Below, piece after piece: positions 26,401 to 35,540 of a stretch of DNA of 64,000 nt. This DNA comes from Mytilus edulis. Lineage: Eukaryota > Mollusca > Bivalvia > Mytilida > Mytilidae. The notes beneath the pieces are model-generated. The model made no database searches, had not been told where the DNA came from, and saw nothing but the letters and a program-made list of their open reading frames with translations. A program made the translations under genes and the position numbers. The number at the start of each line of letters is the position of its first letter. Position 1 is the stretch's first letter. The stretch is taken from the NCBI RefSeq assembly GCF_963676685.1, contig NC_092350.1, forward strand, positions 63,667,674-63,731,673. Reading direction: 5' to 3'.

Positions 26401-29400
26401 AAACAGATGCATGGATTCAATATCCCAAAGAACGAAATGGCAAAACATTTGAGCGATAAAAAAAACGTTTAAGCGCAAAAGTATACATCATTTCAACGCC
26501 TTTATTACAGACATTTGAGCCAAAACAAAAATAGGCGGACTTGCGGTATGGGCTTAGCTTATTATTAAAGTCATACGGTGACCTATAGTTGTCAGTATTA
26601 CTCAAATTGATTGGTAAGAAGAGATTAACCCAGGACTACACTATCATTACAACTAAAACATGTCAAATTTCTCGGTTGTAAAATCAGGGTATAAATATTT
26701 TTAAAAACTTCAAATGTCCTATTTGAAAATCAAGATAAGGTTAATACTGCGACGCAAAAATGTCCAGTGATAGTGGTGCTCGAATGACCCTATTTGTATT
26801 TCGCTCAATTCAAGTGCCCTATGCAATTGCTCACCCTATTTCATCTGTTAATATGCATATTTTTTAAGTCTAGTAATCATGATCAGTGGATAGTGCAAAA
26901 AGGGGGGTCCATGGGTTCGAACCCCGCTTTTATTTTTTAGCGATAAATGCATTTTGAAAGGGGACATATAATTCGAACTCCCCCTTTTTATTATTGTTTG
27001 GACTCCCTCCCCCATAATTATTATCCCTTATGTGTGATCGATTTCTTTTTTTTTATTGAAATCATTTATGTATTTGGAAACAGTGTTATATCTGGTTTTG
27101 AAGATTATGTAGCATTCAATTATAATGATATATTGTACGTAGTACATGTATGCTCATTGCTATTTCTTTTTCTAAAGGTTTCTAACATGACCATTTAGCG
27201 TTATCTTAAAGGGTTTTTCCAATTTCTCTTTCTCTTGATAATAAAAGTGTTACTGACAGGAGGTAAGATGAGAGCAGTTACAAAGTTCACTGTTTGGAAT
27301 GGGCTCATTCCTTCATATACATAGGCTAAATAAAGATATGTTTCTCATTATGTTTTAGAGCTATTTATAATCATATATAGTATAAAACATTTACAACAAA
27401 ATAAATAAAAAATACGGAGGTTGAGACATGACATACACACAGATGTACATATATATGTGCAATATGCCTACCAAAATTAAACCCAAAAAATATAAAATCA
27501 ATGGTACACATAAAGGCTGAAACAAGACTGGAAAATTCGTCCTTTGTTAAAGTCCATCTGCTCAAATGCATATCATCAGATGTCTTTTCCTTTTCCAATG
27601 TTTGTGTCCTGGTATTGTTGTCTGGTTTGCTGTCTTATTGAAGAACTGACTACTTATTGGATTTTCATTTTACTTTCGGTACTAAAAGGAGATATCCAAG
27701 CTCTGCCACCGACGTCCCTGACGCCAGCCAAGTTCCTGATTTTAATTTCGAAGATCGTCTTCATGGCTATTTTTAAGTTCATTTTCAATATTCTGTAGCA
27801 TTTCTTCATCTTCAATTTTAGCAATCAAGTTCATTTTCTAAGAAGTTACATACTCTCAATCATATGAATGGTTGTCCCTTCGGAAAGAAGCCGGTTGCAA
27901 CATTGCGTTATATTTTCAAAGGGACGTCACTCGTCACTCGTATAAAACATAGTAGATAAATGTGAAAAATTACATTGATACCAGTGTGGAAATCAGTTAT
28001 ATCGTAAGGCTAAACATTAATTTGGCATCTTCCGTGGTGTCTATTTACGGTGTGGGGCATGGATTTGCAAATGTGAGTTAAAAGAATTATTGTCTTTGAG
28101 TTGGAGGACTTCGACGAAAACTTTTTTTTGTAGGTTGACACCAGGAGTGTTAAAAAAGATTGACTTTTTTTTGTCCCTATTGATATATATAATTACCGAT
28201 GTTAAGCCCATAAATAAACAAAGAGGTTGGTCAAAATGAAAAAAGGAAAAAAGAATCATAGGACAAGAGCTTGTTACCATAGTCACCAAAATGAAGAGAA
28301 ACAGACGCAATATATAGAAGCAATCTATGGGAGAACTTCTAGCAGTAGAGTCCTAAGTGTCCGTCCAAAAAGCAGGTTTATAGGGTTGCAACCACAAAAC
28401 GAGTGAATACCCCATGCAAATGAGCATTTGGTGTTATAATAATGAGGAAGTAGACCATCTCAAGAGCGATGTCCACACATATTGCTGTCCAGTTCTTCCA
28501 GAATAGGTGACTGTAAGGTCACATTGGCTCTGAAATGTCATTTTCCGACAGATCCTCCGTTCTGAATGAGAAGTGTTTGATTCTATGCAACTAGTTGAAC
28601 GTAAGGCTCAGAAGTTAAAGCCCGTCTCACAGTTCTGTTTGACTCGTAGAGTGGTCTAAGACCTCAAGAAAGGAAATCAGCTGTAATAGAGACATCCATT
28701 CTAAAGTACAAAACATCAAGGACCTGATCCCTTGGCAGGGAAAGGAGATTCTTTTGAGCACAAAGTAACCACATATTCAGGTCTTAAATTGCAACTTGGA
28801 ATCTTCAGACCAAATTTTTTTTCATTAAAAACAAACAATTAGACAGCGAAGTGGTTAATTTGTTATTTTCAGTCTACCTTTGAAAATATAATTCAACGTA
28901 TGACTCTTTCTTAGCAAATCAAATTAGTGAGAATGTACAATGAAAAAACACATCATTCAATCTATCATTAAATTTGAGTTTCAGTTCTGGCGTAAATACA
29001 AAATTTTATCCTGGTATCTATAATGAGTTAATTTATATGTTTTAGAGTTAAGTATGGCGTTCATTTGCATTGAACTAGTTCACCTTTTGTTAAGTGGATA
29101 GGTAAAGCCCGACTATGTGTGTGGACTTTTCTGGCTGTATTGAAGACCCATTGGTGGCCTTCGGTTGCTTTCTGCCCTTTGATTGGGTTGTTGTCTCTTT
29201 GACACATCCCCCTTAATTTCCATTTCCAATTTTACCTATTTTATGTTCTTGATAAGTTAAAAAGATAAAATAACTATTCGCAAAATTGGGCAAACAGTGT
29301 GCGCTAAAGTTGGATAAGCGTTAGTTTCTTAAATGGGCAAAACACTGGCATAAATGGATTACACTTTTGTTTTAAAACGTCATATATCGTTGAAATATCA

Positions 29401-32400
29401 CCATGACTCACTACCGTTGACTCGTCGTGCATTTGCATACTTCTTTCATAAGAACATTATACACAAGGTGACTTCCTTTATTTAAATTCAATATCAATAT
29501 GAAAAATGTTCTTAAATATAGCAAACATCTTGTTTACCTTTTATTATATTCCAATGATATTTTTCAGGAAATGTATAACCAATATGGTTGTGACTATATC
29601 CTGTTTCCTTCCTTATTCGATATGACTTTTTAAATTTTAATACATGTCTTTCAAATCTTTGGTAATTGAGCGTCCCTGATGAAAACAAACCACTGCATAT
29701 AAAAACAAGAGACTGATTAAGATTCTGACTACCTCGGTTTGAAAATTGCAACACGAATATTAAGATGAACGACACCACAAATAGATGAAGGAACGAACGG
29801 ACGGTCACACACATGTTTATGTCACGAGGTTTCAGTTGGCAGGATAAACAAAGTAGTGAATAATAATCAACAGTTATCATCAATTACTAGTCTACGAAAA
29901 ACTAAATAACAAGCTACATGTAAGTTCCAATTAAACTGAGTATGATTTGTTTTTTTATCCAAGGATTACAACAACTTTAATAGTGTGACTATCATATTAC
30001 ACAATTTGAAACCTGTTCATGATGTTCTTTGTAGTTTTTCCCTTTTTTTCATACCATTATCGTTTTTTACACAGCTTAAATATGATAAATCAAGATTCAT
30101 ATCGTGAAAGAAGGACTTGTGAGCAAACTCATATTTTATCTCACTATATGATTTTGACTTGTTCCTTGCTCAACCACCCACCAATGAATATATCTAATTT
30201 TAAAATTTTAAAGTTCAAGAAGATGTTTTATATTACCTTGTCTATGTTGTCTCCCCGACCCTGTACCACAGAACATTAGATTAACAATCAGGGCTAGTCC
30301 TTTCTGTCCTGGTTTCTTGTAGTACCTATCCTGAAATATATTATATTACCATAAGCGACATTCTTAAATTTTAATTCAATTAGATGTTGATACAAACAGC
30401 TTCTTATATAGACTTGTCACACTCATTAAATATACGAGATCAATTAGTTGTCAGTTTTCCTATTTCCGGTTTGAACGCATGTTTGGTAATACATCTATGA
30501 CAGCGTAATCGGTTCATCTTACCAAAGTCGGTCGTTCGCTTGTTTTTGTTTTTTATTATCGAAATTACTATTGGCATATTTCCAATTTTCAGTTTCATGC
30601 AATCAATAACAATTGGTTCGAGTATTTAATTTTAAGGGATATCACAGATACATGATATGTCCTTTTATTCAAGTTAGATGGTAATGTTTAACTAGTTATC
30701 AAAGATACCAGGCTTATAATTTGATACGCCAGACGCGCGTTTCGTCTACATAAGACTCATTAGTGTCTCTTAGATTAAAATAGTAAGATAGCCGAACAAG
30801 TACAAAGTTGAAGAGCATTAAGAAACACAAATTCAAAAACGTTGTGTCCAATAAAGCTAATGTAATATATGCCTGGGATAATAAAATTCCTAGTATTTCA
30901 TAATCCATTTTTTGGCAGACAGTACATTTATAAAAATTACCATATAATTGATATTCATGCCAACACCAAAGTGATGACTACTTATAAGTTAGACCGTTAT
31001 TTTTATCAATTCAATTGCTTATTTTATTCATGTCAAGCCGTTTTGTGACCGACTAAACGGTGTGGTTATTTCTCATTGTCGAAGGCAGTCCGAGTGCCTA
31101 TATTTGCTTACACGTACTTTATGTTAACTTTGGTTGATATTCATCTTGCAAAAATACCTCATTTCCTTTTTTCGATATTAATTATATTCCCTCAATTTTC
31201 AATAATCAACAATGTGTCACTAGTAGCACGATTTCAGTCTGAAACGGTCATTTTGGTCTGATCACATCTTGATTGACTGGATTTACCGCTAGAAAAAATC
31301 GTCAAGATATTTCAGATAGTTAAGTCGCCGGTCAGATCGATAGCCTCATCAGGTAAATCAGTTCGTTAAGGCGTGTCAAGACGGAAAAGACTGAATCGTC
31401 TAGCGGGTTGTTTAGACCCGTTAAGACCGTGTCAGACCAAAACAGACCATGGATACAAAAGAACGTTCAAAATTTTCAGACCCTGTTTTGATCCGTTCAG
31501 TATATCGGTTTGATACCACGAGTTGCGCCCCTTCTACTCGATAATGCATTTTAGATTAATACATGTATATATGTATTTTATTATTAGAATTTGAAGTATA
31601 TTTTGATTAATTAAAAAAAAAAGATTAAATCTTGTGTTAATTCTTTATTTCTTTTCTTGTTTTGTTAAAAACTAATAAATTATTCTTCTATATATATATG
31701 TTGTTTATTTTTTAATAAATGTTAGTTTATATATTAAATATATATTGATAGTTAAATGCAAGGACGTACGTTAATTGTATACACACCAGAATGTATGCCA
31801 TAAATTTAACCTTGAAATGTTGTGAACACCGGTAAAAATGTTTTTTTGTATTTGAAGATTAGTAACGGAAAATCCTAAACGTAACCTAAAAAAGTTAAGG
31901 AGATGTGGTATGATTGCCAATGAGACAATCCACAGAAATGCAGCGGAGGCAAATTAACACAGTCATGCATATTTTTGTTTTATGCATGACAGTTTCTTTA
32001 ATTCGTTTTCTGTTGATATATGTCCTAGTTTACCGTTGAAGCTGTTGCTTTTTTGGTATGTTTATTTTTTTTTCGTGCGAGTTACTCTATTAAAGTTGGA
32101 AAAAAATATTCCCGACATTCGGAAATTCGAAAAAAGACTTCCCGGATCCCGAAACCTGATCATATACTGCATTCAGTCTCTGTCGGGACGGTGTTAAAAT
32201 ATCACCGTATAAAAATTTTCATTCAAACAATATATCCTTATAATATTTATTTTCTTATCCATATAATATGTATATAGTACTTTGTATATACTTTGTATAT
32301 ATATATATATATGGCGTTGATTTGAAATAAAATCTGTTTTAGTTAAAACGGTCGAGTTCAATGGCACGTGCTAGTAATCAACCGGGTCAACAGGTAACAA

Positions 32401-34548
32401 AATCAATGATCCATAACGTAAGAAAGTACATGCCTATTATATTTTACAATTACTCTCATCATCATTCTTGATAAAAAGGTCTAAACTTTAATAAAGAATG
32501 AATGAACACGTATTAGTGATGTCTGACCTTCAGTTTTTAATATAAATTAATGCTTATGTTTTTTTTTATATTGAGCTAAGTAACGAATGTGAATCTATTA
32601 AACGTTAAAGGTTCTTACAATATCATATACCAAAAGATCATGCAAAATATTTGAGCGCCGCATGTAAAACCATTAAAAAAACATGTACTGTTAGGAAGTT
32701 TGTTTAGTATTCAAAAGAAACGTTTCGCTTCTCTATATAGTTTAGAGAGTATTCCTTTAAATTGTGTCAGTTATATAAAGTAGTGTGTATTTGTATTCTA
32801 TTTATTCATCTAAATGTATCATTATAATATACATTTTGTATTTCACAACTATATATACTATAAGTTGTAGTGTGATTGATTGTTGTTTAAAGTCCAGTGG
32901 CAAATACTTCATGCATGTTCAGGACCAGCTGTAAGTTTATGACATGTATGGAACTCACCGGTGTAGTTTTCACGTGTTATAATAGATAAAAGAATAATTA
33001 ATTTTTAAGATATCGAAACATGAAGGAGGCAAGGCGCATGGATTACCCGCACTTATCAGTTCTTTTCTCTTTTTTGTCTTAAAAAAAAAAAAAAAACGAT
33101 TTTTTTTTATATGTATATATAATTTACGATAACTGTGGTGTATACGTGCTGTCAGACGAAAGATACATATGTGCCCTCTAAATATCTTTTTTTACTATGG
33201 ATTGTTTGCTTTCGTATTGACGTTTAACACACAACTTTAATTACTGACTGGATGTATGTAGAAATTCAAACGTACTGGAGAATGAAGGATGCAAATCCAA
33301 GCTTTGAATTAAAGTGGTCATTAAATTTGCCACACAAATAAAAGAACAAGTGTAAGTGTTGGAATGACATATACAATATATCAACATGTGCATTGTCGGA
33401 GAATTTAATTTTGATTTTACTTTGGTAACTGGACAAAATTGAAGAGAGGCAGCCCAATCTTTTCTCCTTCTTGTTACGAGTACAAATAGATTTTATTTGC
33501 TTTATAGACATCGAATAGAATTCAGGGCATAACATTACGGAATATGATCTTCAAAATATACTATTTAATACCAATAACATGTAACAAATACATTGTTTTT
33601 ATATATATATATATATAAAAGTAATTTTTGATCATCAGTGCAAGCAGTAGCGTTTGTTTGATTTTAAAACACGAATCGATCTATACTATTTAAAATTACA
33701 ATACGCAAGCTGAAACCGTACCAAGTGATTATTATTTTTGCACACGACATCTAGGCTGTCGTCCCACCTCTAACCGTAGACGGTTCTCTTGGTGGGGATA
33801 TTGTGCATTCAACCGTGGATATGATAAAATATATCTGTAATAAACAAAATTGTAATGTTTTGATTGTGTAATGTCTTAATTGTTAAGGTTACGCGGGTTC
33901 GGTATTAAGCGGGACAATTGGTATGAACACATTTCGATATACGTGTAAATTATATTAAAAGGAGCTTTCAAACGCAGTTATTTTCGAGGATATTTAAAGA
34001 TACAAATAAAAAAATCCTTTTTATGTTTTTGAATTAGGCTTTTAATTTCCATTCCTAATTATATATCATTGTAGAAAAAATTTATTTTATACATTTAAAG
34101 TACTAGTGCATGTAATTCTTTATGCTAGCTAGTCCATGAATAAAATTGCATAAATCACAAAAACACATTCGGGAATAGCAAGAAAGTTTACCAAAAAAGT
34201 AGTGGGAACTTTACTGTTTTTTTTATCATATATATTTCTGATAGTTTTCCCGACCTATTCACCTATTTTCAAACTTGAAAAGGGACCTCTATCAGCGGCA
34301 CGAGCCTGGAACATGTACACATGACAGTTGTAAGTAACAGCTATATAAATATACAAGAGAAGATGTGGTATGATTGCGAATGAGACAACTGTCCACAAGA
34401 GACCAAAATTACACAGACATTAACAACTATATGTCACCGTACGGCCGTCAACAATGAGCAAAGCACATACCGCATAGTCAGCTATAAAATGCATTTCAAA
34501 GATACTATAATTAGAATAAAAGGTTAACGTACTTACAAAATATGTCAT
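8246..34548 (-). CDS. caspase-like protein lacking the catalytic cysteine (pseudo-caspase), 10-exon model
   Basis: Model by reading splice sites: exons 34548-34537, 30330-30237, 29675-29538, 25532-25458, 24951-24905, 24154-24064, 19958-19765, 15755-15671, 13170-12994 and 8436-8246. They total 1104 nt, giving 367 codons plus TAA, and all junction phases agree. The caspase fold is readable: strand TCVYFDV, helix IKDVQNLSNFF, then VIMSHRIK (catalytic His about 214), DGIKTRDTHITIEEIKQIF, KPKIFLIQSISG, DVDILVAWLSKS, and an end reading SLIESTLTRKCFL. In active caspases the segment KPKxFxxQACxG carries the nucleophile; here Cys is Ile (about residue 256). The S-W-R pocket motif is replaced by FYSLN. 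No CARD or DED prodomain is seen. By analogy with dead caspase homologues such as c-FLIP it may act as a scaffold or decoy (inference). The five 3' exons are secure; the 25.5 and 24.9 kb exons and the start exon are tentative. Confidence 0.75.
8437..9110. other. intron, no recognised content
   Basis: Part of the last intron of the pseudo-caspase model (8437-12993). It has a chance 68-codon frame only. Confidence 0.4.
9111..9665 (-). mobile_element. LINE 3' fragment (CR1/Jockey-type ORF2 C-terminus)
   Basis: Minus strand: CSVLDYSGTVWDPYLQKDIN, GIENIQRRAARFVFKDYRRT, SSVTSMMKDLG, one stop, then ESRREHRLVLLYKIVNNLVA, NTRPSRTPNVKQIKLLSANT, DIYKHSFFPQTIIDWNLLPN. This is the standard C-terminal end of CR1/Jockey-like LINE ORF2 ('iQRRAaRfv...R...RL.lLYKI.n.l...FFPRti.dWN.LP'). 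It is truncated 5' and sits in a host intron. Confidence 0.85.
9828..11340 (+). mobile_element. Penelope-like retroelement fragment, interrupted by a second copy
   Basis: The plus-strand RT piece 9828-9990 reads IINMLDFFIDNIFVTFEGRF with IGNLMGINCLPLLTDLFLYS. It resumes about 10858 with AFKRIYPIELEKQDTMDTVR and STSYFDVHLGIDNEDRLKT, followed by a 3' tail to about 11340. The two halves are separated by the minus-strand copy at 10060-10857. The motif (M)GTNCAPLLADLFLYSYE is typical of Penelope-like RTs in invertebrates. It is truncated and broken. Confidence 0.7.
10060..10857 (-). mobile_element. Penelope-like retroelement fragment nested in the previous one
   Basis: Minus strand: NIFVTFGESVFQQTVGIPVG, TNCAPLLADMCLSYYEADFI, TTFRFIDDALSLNNSKFGDY (catalytic IDD), a stop, then DEFSFPIVNFPFLSSNIPAA and YGVYISQLIRYYRACISYHD. 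Downstream of 10330 it continues as the usual untranslated tail, which includes the sequence ggagcacctgagatcacccc. One interrupted frame at about 10583. No endonuclease domain is seen. Confidence 0.75.
11341..12312. other. intron, no recognised content
   Basis: A/T-rich intron sequence; nothing supported. Confidence 0.4.
12313..12546. mobile_element. 234-bp MITE with 36-bp near-perfect inverted ends
   Basis: Left ACTCAAGGTATGCATATGCA then TAACTTAATGAATAAACA; the right end is its exact reverse complement as far as read (tgtttattcattaagttatg catatgcataccttgagt). The ends contain the self-palindromic core TATGCATATGCATA. The interior is A/T-rich with no coding content. The target duplication is unclear. 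Confidence 0.75.
12994..13170 (-). CDS. pseudo-caspase exon carrying the dead active site QSISG
   Basis: Acceptor AATTTCAG and donor TCAG|GTAAAT, phase 1 to 1. It begins SKPKIFLIQSISG, aligning residue for residue with KPKxFFIQACRG, but with Ser for Ala, Ile for the catalytic Cys and Ser for Arg. It continues through a short inter-subunit linker (PSENGSIDVDILVAWLSKS) in which DVDILVAW matches the small-subunit opening strand 'aDfLvaystvpG'. Confidence 0.88.
13171..14574. other. intron with a fragment of a dispersed repeat
   Basis: Position 13933-13998 (agtggattgggaaacaagttttgcaacttatt...ccttccgacggactgtc) matches 20738-20930 and is a dispersed repeat. The rest has nothing recognised. Confidence 0.45.
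14575..14712. mobile_element. 138-bp palindromic MITE
   Basis: Left arm TTACATAGTGTGCTAGTGAT/CTAATACGGTATATATGGGTCAGTAAATTC; the right arm is its near-complete reverse complement ending CTAGCACACTATGTAA. The loop is about 25 bp. One arm alone recurs at 38644-38710, so it is a dispersed family. Confidence 0.75.
14953..15100. repeat. 72-bp tandem duplication
   Basis: Two units starting aaagggacgtaacaccacta ctaaccgtgtat at 14956 and 15028, diverged by a few substitutions. Confidence 0.65.
15671..15755 (-). CDS. pseudo-caspase exon: DG.I..D loop and helix
   Basis: Acceptor TTTTTAG and donor AATA|GTAAGT, phase 0 to 1. It encodes DGIKTRDTHITIEEIKQIFK then IKRGGKFN. It corresponds to the caspase segment 'gyiyGtDg.i.ieei...F.g..CpsLxgKPK'. 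The usual Cys before the KPK motif is missing (RGGKFNSKPK). Confidence 0.85.
16052..16702. repeat. bivalve interspersed repeat with three internal copies
   Basis: Starts aacaagaatgtgtccaaagt and contains three approximately 170-bp units of the type 'ctatgttcagtggaccgtgaaa...ttcaagttgattggacttcagcttc...actaccttgaccaaaaactt'. It ends in a cagacggacgca microsatellite and 'aatgcccctctactatcgta ggtggggcataaa'. A shorter diverged copy is at 25712-25940. Confidence 0.75.
17800..18190 (+). repeat. retroelement 3'-tail type repeat
   Basis: Contains 'atttgattttgccatgtgat tatggactttcaaattcgat tttcctctgagttcagtatg', a dispersed mussel repeat that I associate with 3' tails of Penelope-like elements. No coding capacity remains. 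Confidence 0.5.
18191..19764. other. intron, mostly unrecognised
   Basis: Includes a purine-rich run at 18752-18800 (gatgatgatgcggaggaagt agaggagaagaaggaggacg) and, at 19500-19560, weak resemblance to Penelope tail sequence (atatgcagatgcaac). Nothing else supported. Confidence 0.4.
19765..19958 (-). CDS. pseudo-caspase exon: p20 core with catalytic His position
   Basis: Acceptor GTTATACAG and donor AAG|GTACTG, phase 1 to 0. It encodes DSIKDVQNLSNFFNNELKYQ, then VECTTHDMTKIELQKYF, and ends NDYHSFICVIMSHRIK. This closely follows the caspase pattern 'D...L...F..LgF.V....nlt..em......d...hdSFvcviLSHG'. The catalytic His is kept, but the following Gly is Arg. Confidence 0.85.
19959..22101. other. 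intron with a dispersed repeat
   Basis: Position 20738-21075 is a dispersed repeat (ggattgggaaacaagttttg, gacggactatcatcgtttcc, gtgtcaagggagagccgaaa) that produces chance open frames on the plus strand; its start also occurs at 13933. The remainder has nothing recognised. Confidence 0.45.
22102..22876. repeat. tandem duplication of a 352-bp unit
   Basis: Units 22102-22454 and 22525-22876 (offset 422-423 bp) begin aatatcaaatactaagttct and end ggtaactttagggggta, differing at only a handful of bases. The first unit is followed by about 70 bp of unique sequence, so the duplication period exceeds the repeated block. Confidence 0.8.
22877..24063. other. intron with a mussel SINE-like fragment
   Basis: A copy of the 'gatttggtgtgattgccaat gaaacaacc' repeat lies at 23725-23830. 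Otherwise A/T-rich, nothing recognised. Confidence 0.45.
24064..24154 (-). CDS. pseudo-caspase exon: first strand of main caspase domain
   Basis: Acceptor AATTTAG with a candidate branch site CTAAC upstream; donor TTCG|GTAAGA; phase 0 to 1. It encodes LLPPPEPAEAKPMKLNRMTC then VYFDVGTTGF. The segment MTCVYFDVG takes the place of the first beta strand (rGlcLIinN) of a caspase. The conserved basic residue of the following loop (R-x-G) is absent. Confidence 0.65.
24905..24951 (-). CDS. possible pseudo-caspase microexon
   Basis: A 47-nt segment between ATTTAG and AAG|GTACC, phase 1 to 0, encoding SSQGNGSLKYMFAMK. It is included because it is the only simple way found to link the phase-1 donor at 25458 to the phase-0 acceptor at 24154. 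RNA evidence could easily overturn it. Confidence 0.3.
25458..25532 (-). CDS. possible pseudo-caspase exon: acidic linker
   Basis: Open segment reading ETTSNIVDNEETEVDGLDTL then NGSFDG. The acceptor is placed at ACCAG because that gives phase 1; TTAG at 25541 is another candidate but leaves the wrong phase. The donor is GATG|GTACAT. The acidic, Asp-rich composition (EVDGLD) resembles inter-domain linkers of caspases. There is no homology support beyond composition. Confidence 0.35.
25712..25940. repeat. truncated copy of the bivalve repeat at 16052-16702
   Basis: Begins aacaagaatgtgtctatagt acacagatcgatgcaccaga and ends in a 'gatggactgacgaatggtc' run and 'ataatgaccctaggatgggt'. Internally deleted to a single unit. 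Confidence 0.6.
25941..29085. other. intron, mostly unrecognised
   Basis: At 26941-27010 and 35463-35540 there are related G-rich/C-rich pieces (atgcattt gaaaggggacatata...ccccctttt). A degenerate region at 28320-28780 has dispersed-repeat character with many stops in every frame. Otherwise nothing supported. Confidence 0.35.
29086..29230 (-). repeat. dispersed mussel repeat (reverse orientation)
   Basis: Sequence 'gtggccttcggttgctttct gccctttgattgggttgttg tctctttgacacatccccc', the reverse complement of the family at 770-890. Another copy is at 43760-43850. Confidence 0.5.
29538..29675 (-). CDS. pseudo-caspase exon: partial first p20 half-domain
   Basis: Acceptor CATCAG and donor AAAG|GTAAAC, phase 1 to 1. 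It encodes GTLNYQRFERHVLKFKKSYR and then IRKETGYSHNHIGYTFPEK. The junction gives RQGTLNY, comparable to the caspase R-x-G-T/S-x-x-D turn followed by the first helix and second strand, but with Tyr in place of the conserved Asp. No SHG or QACxG segment follows before a second caspase-like start, so this is an incomplete half-domain. Confidence 0.55.
30237..30330 (-). CDS. pseudo-caspase exon: first caspase-like strand
   Basis: Acceptor TTTCAG and donor AAG|GTAATA, phase 0 to 1. It encodes DRYYKKPGQKGLALIVN followed by LMFCGTGSGRQHRQ. This matches the start of a caspase p20 domain, where a residue stretch like 'Y.m....rGlaLIinN' forms the first beta strand. It continues into the next exon at 29675. 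Confidence 0.65.
30692..30870 (-). repeat. mussel repeat carrying a decayed hammerhead motif
   Basis: Contains 'gatacgccagacgcgcgttt cgtctacataagactcatta gtgtc'. On the minus strand the core reads CTAATGA rather than CTGATGA and stem I pairing is lost, so the ribozyme should be dead. Same family as 55428-55545, 60832-60961, 51262-51312 and 63100-63190. Confidence 0.65.
31218..31505 (+). repeat. about 290-bp dispersed repeat, inverted partner at 48.1 kb
   Basis: Starts CACTAGTAGCACGATTTCAG then TCTGAAACGGTCATTTTGGT and continues through gttaagaccgtgtcagacca to ttttgatccgttcag. The reverse complement at 48062-48367 follows it over its whole length with moderate divergence. The flanking five bases are TGTGT in both cases, outside the repeat. 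Confidence 0.7.
31506..34536. other. intron/5' region with dispersed repeats
   Basis: The gatgtggtatgattgccaatgagacaa family is at 31897-31960 and 34361-34500. A 'ccagtggcaaatacttcatg catgttcagga' repeat is at 32892-32950, with relatives at 40862, 42545 and 46345. There are AT microsatellites at 32298 and 33600. No exon is supported. Confidence 0.45.
34537..34548 (-). CDS. possible first coding exon (MTYF) of pseudo-caspase
   Basis: ATG ACA TAT TTT followed by a strong donor GTAAGT, phase 0. This joins in frame to the phase-0 exon at 30330, giving TYFDRYYKKPGQKGLALIVN, which resembles the region just before the first strand of caspases. It is chosen only because it is an ATG with a perfect donor and matching phase; a different upstream exon is possible. 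No promoter is recognised in the A/T-rich sequence above it. Confidence 0.35.
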
Positions 34549-34902
34549 CTTAAAGAATGTGATTTCACAAATAAATTATTTTCAAATTCGCAGTCCAAGT
34601 CAACCTAAAATCGGTTACACACATTTTTTATGTTATAAATCCATTCCAACAATATCATTTTAAACACACACTAGCTTGCCTTTTCATTAATTTGAATAAT
34701 ACAAATTCAGCTAAATTTTGTTTATTCCCATCAACAGAGAAATCTCACACTCATCCCAGACGTTAATAATACTCATGCACTTCAATTTTGATAAACAATT
34801 TATTGATACGGATGACAACGCTTTAACATACGGTTACATTAGGGTTAAAAAAAAATGTGAACTTGTTTTTAATTGAATTCAAAGATAGATTAAACGGTAG
34901 CT

Positions 34903-35145
34903 TTAGGCAGCAACCATTTGATTTTCTGGGGGTGGAAAAGGGGGGGGGGGTTATGTTTTTTTTTGGAAAAAAAAGTTTGTTTCGAGTTTTGGAAAAAAAA
35001 TAATTTGTTTTTGACTCTGAGACTCAGCTGACACTATATGTAATGCTAATATTGAAAGAAAAAAAATTTGTCGCCAAAAAAATGTTTGGAAAAAAAATCC
35101 CCCCCCCCCCCCCCCCCCAAGAAAATCAAATGGTTGCTGCCTTAA
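34903..35145. mobile_element. MITE with TTAGGCAGCAACC ends and poly-G/poly-C arms
   Basis: Left TTTAGGCAGCAACCATTTGA TTTTCTGGGGG; right, read inward, TTAAGGCAGCAACCATTTGA TTTTCTTGGGGG. Next to the ends are runs of G (34941) and C (35099-35118), complementary in the folded form. Confidence 0.7.
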
Positions 35146-35299
35146 TAGTGAAATGAACTATTTTTTTGAAGACTCGCCTAAATGTATGTTGCATAGATGT
35201 ATTAGATCATGCTGTAAATTATATTTATAAAACCATTTATTTGTAAATACCGCATAAATCAGTCTGTTCACTGTTTGAATATAGAAACTTGTCGATTTT

Positions 35300-35540
35300 A
35301 TAATATTGAGAGATATCCGAGATTTTGTAATATGGTGTGATAAACAAGTAATTGAAGATGAATATCATTTTATTTTAGTATGTGAAAAGTATAATGAACT
35401 TCGAAAGAAATTTATCAAACCATATTGTTGGAGAAAACCGTCGAATCTTAAACTTTTTAGACGATCAATGCATTTGAAAGGGGGCATATATATACAGTTG
35501 GAACTCGCCCCTTTTTTATGCTCGGTTGGGACCCCCTTTT
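35300..35540 (+). mobile_element. LINE ORF2 C-terminal fragment
   Basis: Plus strand reads VIEDEYHFILVCEKYNELRK then KFIKPYCWRKPSNLKLF, the usual last segment of a mussel LINE ORF2 ('C..C....iEDEyHFiLvCpkYnelR'). It passes into the G/C-run repeat also seen at 26941. Confidence 0.7.

Noticed and set aside
26880..26935. Possible tRNA: GGGTTCGAACCCC resembles a B box
   Set aside because: No A box at the right distance and no cloverleaf could be drawn; at most a tRNA-derived SINE remnant.
33266..33535. 89-codon minus-strand frame upstream of the pseudo-caspase
   Set aside because: No acceptable splice sites and no CARD, DED or death-domain pattern; perhaps an antisense remnant of a retroelement.
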